Shown: positions 21,962-28,029 of the stretch, one piece after another
Layout: every line of letters begins with the position of its first letter
Position numbering within the stretch: position 1 is the stretch's first letter
Source: CAVRZY01 sp963725415
Lineage (GTDB): Bacteria; Acidobacteriota; Terriglobia; Bryobacterales; Bryobacteraceae
DNA: 28,029 nucleotides
Direction of reading: 5' to 3'
Assembly: GCA_963725415.1 (NCBI GenBank)
Contig: CAVRZY010000107.1
Coordinates: 1-28,029 of the forward strand
Translations under genes and position numbers: made by a program
The notes under the pieces: generated by a model
Databases searched by the model: none
What the model saw: only the letters and a program-made list of their open reading frames with translations
What the model was told of the DNA's origin: nothing

Positions 21962-22820
21962 AGTGCCGGCCAGTCAACCAGCGCTGAGCACCAATCCGTA
22001 CCAGCCGCACATGGCCCGCATCGTCCGCATCTTCAAGATGGTCGAGGACAACTACCTGTTCACGCTGCGTTTCCTGGACGACCATCTCGCCGTGAGCTTC
22101 CGCTACCGGCCTGGCCAGTTCCTCATGCTCAGCGTCCCCGGCGCCGGCGAAGCGCCCATCTCCATCTCCTCTTCTCCCTCCAGACCGGGCGTGCTGGAGG
22201 TCTGCGTGCGCCGCGTGGGCCGCGTCACCAACGCCCTCTACCGCATGAAGACCAACGACGTGGTGGGCGATCCGCGGGCCTTACGGCAACGGCTTCCCCA
22301 TCGAGGAGATCGCTGGCAACGACCTCCTGTTCGCCGCCGGCGGCCTGGGCATGGCGCCGCTGCGCTCGCTGGTCTGGTACGCGCTCGACAACCGCGACAA
22401 GTTCAGCAACATCACCCTGATGTACGGCAGCCAAGACGCCCCGCGAGATGCTGTTCCGCGAGGAGCTGGTCTCGCTGGTCGATCGCCCCGACCTCACCTG
22501 CCTGCTCACCGTGGACGCGCGACCCCACCGGCACCTGGAAGAACCACGTCGGGCTGCTGCCCAGCCTGTTCGACTACGCCCGCATCGACCCCGCGCGCAC
22601 CTACGCCGCCGTCTGCGGCCCTCCTGTCGTCTACAAGTTCGTCCTCAAGCGCCTGCTGAACCTGGGTTTCTCCAAGAACCGCATCCTGATGTCCTTGGAA
22701 CGGCGCATGAAGTGCGGCGTCGGCAAGTGCGGCCACTGCAGCGTCGGTTACAAGTACACCTGCATCCACGGCCCCATCTTCACCTACTGGGACGCCATCA
22801 ACCTCCCGGAGATGATCTGA
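21945..22820 (+). CDS. hydG: [NiFe] hydrogenase gamma subunit, FAD/NAD(P)-binding reductase, frameshifted
   Basis: This diaphorase subunit exchanges electrons with NAD(P)H through FAD. The corrected protein has 290 residues: an FAD-binding barrel (FRYRPGQFLMLSVPGAGEAP, GRVTNALYRMK, GIRGPYGNGFP), the NAD(P)-binding start DLLFAAGGLGMAPLRSLV, and AAVCGPPVVYKFVLKRL. The C-terminal [2Fe-2S] ligands lie in MKCGVGKCGHC and the later YTCIHGP. This is the dihydroorotate dehydrogenase electron-transfer/AsrB-like family. Where many relatives have RPYS for FAD, this one reads APISIS, as in hydrogenase gamma subunits. Extra bases near 22269, 22440 and 22517 sum to three, so both ends are in the same frame. 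The stop and the hydD start share one base (TGATG). NAD versus NADP preference cannot be read safely. Confidence 0.87.
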   Translation: MLQLAEVPASQPALSTNPYQPHMARIVRIFKMVEDNYLFTLRFLDDHLAVSFRYRPGQFLMLSVPGAGEAPISISSSPSRPGVLEVCVRRVGRVTNALYRMKTNDVVGDPRALRQRLPHRGDRWQRPPVRRRRPGHGAAALAGLVRARQPRQVQQHHPDVRQPRRPARCCSARSWSRWSIAPTSPACSPWTRDPTGTWKNHVGLLPSLFDYARIDPARTYAAVCGPPVVYKFVLKRLLNLGFSKNRILMSLERRMKCGVGKCGHCSVGYKYTCIHGPIFTYWDAINLPEMI

Positions 22821-23565
22821 TGAGCAAACCAACCGTCGGGATCTTCGGGCTCACCGGCTGCGCCGGGGATCAGCTTGTCATCCTCAACTGCGAGGACCAG
22901 CTCCTGGATGTGGTCGGCGCCCTGGATATCCGCGATTTTCTGATCGCTTCTTCCAGCAACGATACCCGCTGCCCACTCGACGTGGCACTGGTGGAAGGCG
23001 CCGCGCTGAGCAAGCGCGATGAAGAGAACCTCAAGCGTATCCGGGAGCGTTCCAGGCTCCTGGTGGCGCTGGGCACCTGCGCCGTCTGGGGCGGGGTGGC
23101 CGCCATGGACGGCAACCGCAACCGCGCCGGCCTGCTCCACGACGTCTACGGCAGCCAGGCTGCGCAGCTACGACTCCACTCCCGCGCGCGCCTTGCACGA
23201 AGTGGTCAAGGTGGACTTCAACATCACCGGCTGCCCCATCGAAAAGGAGCAGTTCCTCTCCGCCATGTCCCACCTGCTGAACGGCAACCCGCCCGTGTTC
23301 CCCTCCTATCCCCTGTGCACCGAATGCCGCATGCGCGAGAACAACTGCCTGCTGATCGAATCCGGCCAGATCTGCTGCGGCCCGCTCACCATGGCCGGCT
23401 GCAACGCCCGCTGCCCTCAACTCCGCATCCCCTGCGTGGGATGCCGCGGCCCCGCCGATGACGCCAATGTCAACTCCGCTCCTGGCCATGTTCGGCGAGA
23501 AGGGCATTCCGCGAGAGGAGATTGCCAGAAGGTTGCGAACCTTTGCCCCGGGAGTCCACTCATGA
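22820..23565 (+). CDS. hydD: [NiFe] hydrogenase delta (small) subunit with Cys-x-x-Asp proximal motif, frameshifted
   Basis: The small subunit holds the iron-sulfur chain next to the NiFe site. The corrected protein has 247 residues. The proximal-cluster region reads GLTGCAGDQLVILNCEDQLLD: Cys14 is present but the usual second cysteine is Asp17 (codon GAT, 22868-22870), with an extra Cys24 nearby. The other proximal ligands are present in LGTCAVWGG and NITGCPIEK. The medial and distal motifs are complete: PLCTECRMRENNCLLIESGQ, ICCGPLTMAGCNARCP and CVGCRGP. Extra bases near 23165 and 23478 must be removed; the true end is LLAMFGEKGIPREEIARRL with a stop at 23565 overlapping the hydA ATG by four bases. 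The overall pattern fits group 3b delta subunits such as Pyrococcus HydD. Confidence 0.87.
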
Positions 23566-24866
23566 ACAAGACCATCACCGTCGAACATCTGGCCCGCGTG
23601 GAAGGCCACGGCGGCATCACCGTCGAGCTGGAGGGCGACGCCATCAGCCAGGTCCGGTTCGACATCTTCGAAGGCGCGCGCCTGTTGGAAACTCTGGTCC
23701 GCGGAAGAAGCTTCCAAGATATCTCCCAAATCCTCTCCCGGATCTGTGCCATCTGTTCGGTGGCCCACTCCCTCACCTCCCTCAAGGCCACCGAAAACGC
23801 CCTCGGGGTCCAGGTCAGCCCCCAGACCGAACTGCTCCGCGATCTCCTCTTCCGCGGCGAGAGCATCGAAAGCCACGCCTTGCACCTGTTCCTGCTGGCC
23901 GTCCCCGACTACTTGAATTACCCCAGCGCCATCGCTCTGGCCAGCGATCATCCCGAAGCTGTCAAGCTGGGTCTGCGCTTGAAGAAACTTGGAAACACCA
24001 TCCAGGAAACCATCGGCGGCCGCGCCGTACACCCCGTCAACGCGGTTGTAGGTGGCTTCGGAAAGCTTCCCGGCCTCGATCAACTCATCGCTTTGCGCAA
24101 GGATCTCCTCCAGGGCATCCAGGACTGCGACGCCACCCTGGATCTCGTGGCCTCTCTGCCCCCGGCGGATTTCTGCCATACTCCTACCGTCTTCGCCGCT
24201 CTGCGTCCGGCCGACGGCTACGGCTACTATCTCGGCGATGACATCGCCGTACTTTCCAACGGAACCCGCCACGCCGTTGCGGCTTCCGCCTACCGCACCC
24301 TCACCAACGAGAAGGCCGTCCCGCATTCCCACGCCAAGCACAGTTCCTTCAACGGGCAGCCCTTCATGGTGGGCGCTCTGGCCAGGCTCACCATCAATGC
24401 CGAGATGCTCGACGGCCGGGCTGCTGAGGCCATGCACAAGCTTGGACTGGCGCTGCCCAGCGACAATCCCATGGACAACAACAAGGCCCAGGCCGTCGAG
24501 CTGATCTTCGACGTCCAGCGCGCGCTCCAGACCGTCGAGCGCCTGCTCAGCGACGGCCTCACCGACGAGCGGCCGGTTCCAGTTCAACCCGCGGCCGGCG
24601 CCGGCACCGCCGTCACCGAAGCCCCCCGCGGCTTGCTGATACACAGCTACGTCTACGACGAGCAGGGCCGCATCACCGCTGCCGACGTTATCACCCCCAC
24701 CGCCCTGAACGCCGCCAGTGTCGAAAACCATTTCCGCCATGCCGTCGAGCAGAGCCCCGACAAGGATGTCCCCGGGCTCGCCAGAAAGCTCGAAATGATC
24801 GTGCGGGCTTACGACCCCTGCCTGTCCTGCTCCGTCCACCTGGTTCGAAAACGCGATGTGGCTTGA
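23562..24866 (+). CDS. hydA: [NiFe] hydrogenase alpha (large, catalytic) subunit, group 3b type
   Basis: The 434-residue subunit binds the NiFe(CN)2CO site that splits or makes H2 in the cytoplasm. It starts with ITVEHLARVEGHGGITVEL. The L1 motif RICAICSVAH gives Cys62, Cys65 and His69, and the L2 motif DPCLSCSVH gives Cys420, Cys423 and His426; all four nickel ligands are therefore present. An eight-residue tail (LVRKRDVA) follows His426 and is the expected target of the maturation protease at 26859. Other family features are GGRAVHPVNAVVGGFG and HSHAKHSSFNGQPFMVGALARL. The frame is clean. Start ATG at 23562 overlaps the hydD stop. Spacing of motifs, length and operon order agree with bidirectional NAD(P)-linked group 3b enzymes rather than groups 3d or 4. 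hyp maturation genes are not in this window. Confidence 0.95.
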   Translation: MNKTITVEHLARVEGHGGITVELEGDAISQVRFDIFEGARLLETLVRGRSFQDISQILSRICAICSVAHSLTSLKATENALGVQVSPQTELLRDLLFRGESIESHALHLFLLAVPDYLNYPSAIALASDHPEAVKLGLRLKKLGNTIQETIGGRAVHPVNAVVGGFGKLPGLDQLIALRKDLLQGIQDCDATLDLVASLPPADFCHTPTVFAALRPADGYGYYLGDDIAVLSNGTRHAVAASAYRTLTNEKAVPHSHAKHSSFNGQPFMVGALARLTINAEMLDGRAAEAMHKLGLALPSDNPMDNNKAQAVELIFDVQRALQTVERLLSDGLTDERPVPVQPAAGAGTAVTEAPRGLLIHSYVYDEQGRITAADVITPTALNAASVENHFRHAVEQSPDKDVPGLARKLEMIVRAYDPCLSCSVHLVRKRDVA

Positions 24867-26862
24867 CCTCTCCTTCCGCCGCCGCTCCCTCAAGGCCAGG
24901 CTCATCTTGAGCTATCTGCTGATCCTGGCCGTGGGCGGCCTGGTCACCTCCATCGTGGGCTCCTGGATCGTCAGTTCCACCATCATGCGTCAGGCCCACC
25001 GCTCCGTCGATCACGACCTGGCCACTGCCCGCACCATTTACGACCAGCAGCTTCGGACCCTCGAGCGCACCGTTCACCTGAGCGCCTCCGGCACCACGAT
25101 CCCGCAGTTCTTGTCCACCGCTGACCGCACGTCTCTGTTCGCCTATCTGGATTGGATGCGCAAGGACACCGGCTTCGATTTTCTCACCCTCACGGACTCC
25201 TCCGGTCGCGCTATCCTGCGCGTCTCCCAGCCCAATCGCACCGGCGATGACGTCTCCACCATCCCGGTGGTCAGGGCCGCCCTCTCCGGCCGGCTGGCCG
25301 CGGCCACCGAGATCCTTTCCGCCCAACTCCTGGACAATGAGGGCCCCCAGCTTCGCGCTCGAGCCTACTTCCACATCGTTCCTACTCCTAAGGCCAAGCC
25401 CATCGATAAGACCGAGGAAACCTCCGGCATGGTCCTTATTGCCGCCGCCCCGGTCCGCGGCGCCGCTGGCCGCATCCTCGGCGTTCTCTATGGCGGGGTG
25501 CTCCTTAATCGCAACTTCGCCATCGTGGACCGGGTCTTCGAGCTGGTCTTCAAGGGCGAGCGCTTTGAGAACCAGGACGTCGGTTCTGTCACTGTCTTCC
25601 AGAACGACCTGCGCATCTCGACCAACGTCAAGACCGCGGCCGGCGAGCGCGCCCTCGGCACCCGCGTCTCCGAGGAAGTCTACGATGCCGTGCTGGGCCG
25701 CGGCGAGGGGTGGCGCAGCTCCGCCTTTGTCGTCCGCGATTGGTACATCAGCGCCTATGATCCTGTTCGCAACTACGACGGCAGAATCATCGGCATCCTC
25801 TACGTCGGTCTGTTGGAAAAGGCTTACACCTCCATCCGCGACCGCGTCATCCTCTCCTTTTTCGGCATCGCTACCCTGGGCTTCATCCTCATCGCCGCCA
25901 TCACTTACTACGAGATCCGCAGCATGACCCTTCCCATCGCCCGGATGCTGGCCGCCACCCGCAACATCACCGCCGGACGCTTCGACCAGGAGGTCGAATC
26001 CAGTTCCGAGGGCGAGATTGCCGAGTTGGCCGCCTCCTTTAACATCATGCTCAAAAGCCTCCGTCAAATGCGGGCCGACCTGGAGGAGTGGGGGCGCACT
26101 CTGGAGGAGAAGGTTCGCGAGCGCTCCGAAGAGCTGGTCGCCATGCACAACCGCGTCGCGCAGTCAGAGAGGCTCGCTTCTTTAGGTCTGCTGGCCGCCG
26201 GGGTAGCCCACGAAGTCAACAACCCCCTGGGGGGCATCCTCTCCCTGACCGCACTCACCCTGGAGGACATGCGCCCCGATGATCCGAACCGCGAAAACCT
26301 CGCGGAGGTCCTTAAACAGACCGAACGCTGCCGCGATATCGTCAGGAGTCTGCTGGAGTTCTCACGCCAGTCCGCGGTCAGCACCGAACTCGTCGATCTC
26401 AACAAGATCCTCCAGGACACCCTTTCCCTGGTCGCCAAGCAGGCCCAATTCTTCAACATCAACGTGGTCAAGGACTGGGCCGCTCAGCTCCCGCCCGTCG
26501 TGGCCGATAAGTCCCAGCTTCAGCAAGTATTCATCAACATCCTCATGAACGCCGCCCAGGCCATGGCGGAGAGAGGCACTGCCACCATCGTCACCCGCCA
26601 CAGCGCTCCCGACAATCATGTCGAGGTCCTGATCTCCGACACGGGAGCGGGCATTCCGTCCGAAAAGATCGATCGCATTTTCGATCCTTTCTTCACCACC
26701 AAGGCCAGCGGTCACGGTACCGGCCTCGGCCTCTCCATCGCCTATGGCATCGTCCAGAGGTACAACGGGACCATCTCCGTCGAGAGCCAGGTCGGCAAGG
26801 GCAGCACCTTCACCGTCCGCCTGCCCGCGGCCTCTCCAGGCCCACAGGACACCTCGGCGTGA
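24856..26862 (+). CDS. Membrane Cache-HAMP sensor histidine kinase inside the hydrogenase operon
   Basis: This 668-residue kinase has helix 1 (about 15-40), a large extracytoplasmic Cache-type sensor of about 290 residues with two similar halves (GFDFLTLTDSSGRAIL near 106 and GSVTVFQNDLRIST near 243), helix 2 (332-352) and HAMP (about 353-406). A coiled coil, HisKA (LAAGVAHEVNNPLGG, His452) and HATPase (DTGAGIPSEKI, GTGLGLSIAYGIVQRYNG) complete it. There is no receiver. The ATG at 24856 lies 11 bases inside the hydA end, and the stop overlaps the maturation protease start (GTGA). It is thus translated between the catalytic subunit and its processing enzyme. Cache sensors bind small molecules such as organic acids outside the cell. 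Its likely phosphate acceptors are the receivers at the head of the operon, by inference. The frame is clean. Confidence 0.9.
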   Translation: MWLDLSFRRRSLKARLILSYLLILAVGGLVTSIVGSWIVSSTIMRQAHRSVDHDLATARTIYDQQLRTLERTVHLSASGTTIPQFLSTADRTSLFAYLDWMRKDTGFDFLTLTDSSGRAILRVSQPNRTGDDVSTIPVVRAALSGRLAAATEILSAQLLDNEGPQLRARAYFHIVPTPKAKPIDKTEETSGMVLIAAAPVRGAAGRILGVLYGGVLLNRNFAIVDRVFELVFKGERFENQDVGSVTVFQNDLRISTNVKTAAGERALGTRVSEEVYDAVLGRGEGWRSSAFVVRDWYISAYDPVRNYDGRIIGILYVGLLEKAYTSIRDRVILSFFGIATLGFILIAAITYYEIRSMTLPIARMLAATRNITAGRFDQEVESSSEGEIAELAASFNIMLKSLRQMRADLEEWGRTLEEKVRERSEELVAMHNRVAQSERLASLGLLAAGVAHEVNNPLGGILSLTALTLEDMRPDDPNRENLAEVLKQTERCRDIVRSLLEFSRQSAVSTELVDLNKILQDTLSLVAKQAQFFNINVVKDWAAQLPPVVADKSQLQQVFINILMNAAQAMAERGTATIVTRHSAPDNHVEVLISDTGAGIPSEKIDRIFDPFFTTKASGHGTGLGLSIAYGIVQRYNGTISVESQVGKGSTFTVRLPAASPGPQDTSA

Positions 26863-27317
26863 AGCCCAATCTCCTCATCGGGCTCGGCAACCCTCTGATG
26901 GGCGATGAAGGAATTGGATGGCACGTAGTCGAACGGCTGGCGGGCGATCCCCGCCTGCCCCAGGACACTGAGCTGCTTCAGGCCGGCACAGACCTGCTCC
27001 CCTATGCCGGTCACATGGAAGGCCGAGAGCGCGTCATCCTTGTGGATGCTCTGCTCGATTCCTCCGAACCCGGAACCATTTCAGTGTTTGAGAATGATTT
27101 GCTCGTACTGGACGATCGGCAGCCGCACGTCCACCACCTCTCCCTGGTCCAGTCCCTCCGCCTCCTTCGCATCGCTTCCCCATCCCTGGCTGCGGTTCGT
27201 TTCACCCTCCTCGCCATTGCCATCGACTCGGCCACCCTCAGCCTCGACTTATCCCCAGCGCTGAGTGCCAGGGTCCCCCGGATTATCAACCGCCTGCTTG
27301 AACTACTTGCCGCTTAG
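26859..27317 (+). CDS. Hydrogenase maturation endopeptidase (HyaD/HycI family)
   Basis: The 152-residue protease removes the C-terminal tail of the large subunit after nickel insertion, letting the NiFe site close. It has the family start LLIGLGNPLMGDEGIGWHV with the nickel-sensing acid at Glu17 (Asp16 is adjacent). VILVDALLD supplies the second acidic ligand, Asp63, and PHVHHLSL holds the third-ligand histidine region. The start is GTG at 26859, overlapping the kinase stop by four bases; there is no earlier start in frame. It is the last gene of the operon and its target is most likely the hydA tail after His426. No obvious terminator hairpin with a T run follows in the 140 bases before the next gene. 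Confidence 0.92.
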   Translation: MKPNLLIGLGNPLMGDEGIGWHVVERLAGDPRLPQDTELLQAGTDLLPYAGHMEGRERVILVDALLDSSEPGTISVFENDLLVLDDRQPHVHHLSLVQSLRLLRIASPSLAAVRFTLLAIAIDSATLSLDLSPALSARVPRIINRLLELLAA

Positions 27318-27457
27318 CCGCCCACTCGCCAGCCCGCCGTCAGCGATCAGGCCAATGCCCTCCGCTTTGCCAGGCAAGCTGCTGTATGCTGGAAGGCTGA
27401 CCCAATCACAAGAGGATCCGATCAACCTGGCTTTTGGCTGACGGCTGAGGAGCGTTT

Positions 27458-28029
27458 ATGAACCGACGAAGGATGCTGAAGAGTATGCCGGCGCTGGCTG
27501 CCTGTGCTGTGCCTGTGAGCGCGACAGGGGCGGCGCTGGAACGCAAGGCGCGGCTGCGGCCGGCCATCTGCGCGTATTCGTACCGCGACGCGCTGAAGGA
27601 CAAACGCATGACGTACGAAGACCTGGTGCGGCTGGCGGCGGACCTGGATATGGACGGCATCGATATGACCGTGTACTGGTTTCCGAGCACCTCGGACGAT
27701 TTCCTGCTGCCTGTTAAGCGGCTGGCTTACAAGTTGGGCGTGGAGATCTACAGCATCGCGATCCGGACGGAGATGACGCAATCCACGCCCGAGCTACAGA
27801 GCAAGGAAGTGGCCGAGGTGAAGAAGTGGGTGGATGTGGCCGAGAGGCTTGGGGCGGGCCATATCCGCGTATTCGGGGGCAGGGTTCCGAAAGGCGCCAC
27901 CGAGCAACAGGCGGCCGGCTGGGCGGCCGAGGTGTTGAAGCGGGCGGCCGAGTCCTCGAGCAGCAAGGGCATCATCCTGGGACTGGAGAACCATGGCGGC
28001 GTGACCGAGAAGGCGGCAACCGTCATCCA
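27458..28029 (+). CDS. Tat-exported sugar phosphate isomerase/epimerase-like TIM barrel, cut by window edge
   Basis: The first 190 residues of a xylose-isomerase-like (AP endonuclease 2 family) TIM-barrel protein are present; the 3' end lies outside the window. The N-terminus MNRRRMLKSMPALAACAVPV is a twin-arginine-like export signal. The barrel begins RPAICAYSYRDAL, LVRLAADLDMDGIDMTVYW, VEIYSIAIRTEMT, VAERLGAGHIRVFGGRVP and ILGLENHGG, in which the Glu and His are typical metal or substrate residues. GAGGAG lies five bases before the ATG at 27458, a strong ribosome binding site that sets the start. Such exported isomerase-like proteins are abundant in Acidobacteriota and are linked to sugar breakdown; the substrate is unknown. 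Its codons end in G (GCG, CTG, GTG) much more than those of the hydrogenase operon, which favours C. Confidence 0.82.
   Translation, partial: MNRRRMLKSMPALAACAVPVSATGAALERKARLRPAICAYSYRDALKDKRMTYEDLVRLAADLDMDGIDMTVYWFPSTSDDFLLPVKRLAYKLGVEIYSIAIRTEMTQSTPELQSKEVAEVKKWVDVAERLGAGHIRVFGGRVPKGATEQQAAGWAAEVLKRAAESSSSKGIILGLENHGGVTEKAATVI

Noticed and set aside
20922..23565. Programmed ribosomal frameshifting in hydrogenase genes
   Set aside because: Breaks occur at many unrelated sites without slippery heptamers, need both deletions and an insertion, and also affect unrelated housekeeping genes.
23031..24905. Long minus-strand open frame (624 residues) opposite hydD/hydA
   Set aside because: It is the antisense shadow of a GC-rich gene; the plus strand carries complete hydrogenase motifs and the antisense product has no recognisable domain.
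27362..27378. Inverted repeat TTGCC-A-GGCAA as a terminator of the hydrogenase operon
   Set aside because: The stem is only five bases and no T run follows.

Overview
The window is GC-rich DNA with closely packed genes and strong C/G third-position bias. Gene content suggests an Acidobacteriota genome, probably near Bryobacterales/Solibacter. The evidence is a membrane Ser/Thr kinase fused to TolB/WD40-like repeats, a tandem DUF507 protein, several large hybrid sensor kinases, Tat-type sugar isomerase-like proteins and palindromic intergenic repeats. The assignment rests on gene style only; no rRNA or tRNA was seen.

Layout. (1) Positions 1-4117, minus strand: a housekeeping operon DUF1385 > prfA > prmC > dinB. 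(2) 4182/4203-7737, plus strand: ispG, then a promoter-led operon of tandem DUF507, ribokinase-like kinase and a DPM1-like glycosyltransferase. (3) 7791-18608, minus strand: Ser/Thr kinase, a polytopic glycosyltransferase-like protein, a 1021-residue hybrid histidine kinase, a polytopic membrane protein and an exported TPR protein. Three palindromic repeats lie in the gaps of the 10.5-18.9 kb stretch. (4) 18922-27317, plus strand: nine tightly coupled genes, namely receiver protein, receiver-histidine kinase, receiver protein, four subunits of a group 3b-type NAD(P)-linked [NiFe] hydrogenase (beta-gamma-delta-alpha order), a membrane Cache/HAMP histidine kinase, and a hydrogenase maturation protease. 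(5) 27458 to the right edge: a truncated Tat-exported xylose-isomerase-like TIM barrel.

The most interesting unit is the hydrogenase operon. A complete cytoplasmic H2/NAD(P) enzyme is translationally coupled to two histidine kinases and two stand-alone receivers, none with a DNA-binding output domain. The delta (small) subunit carries Cys-x-x-Asp where the family normally has the Cys-x-x-Cys of the proximal iron-sulfur cluster.

Caution: many conserved genes (dinB, prmC, prfA, DUF1385, ispG, receiver-kinase, hydB, hydG, hydD) need single-base frame corrections, mostly removal of one extra base. Reading resumes perfectly after each. These indels lie only in about 0.1-4.3 kb and 19.9-23.5 kb, while about 15 kb between them is clean. 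I read this as sequence or assembly error rather than gene decay, and coordinates for those genes span the whole reconstructed gene.
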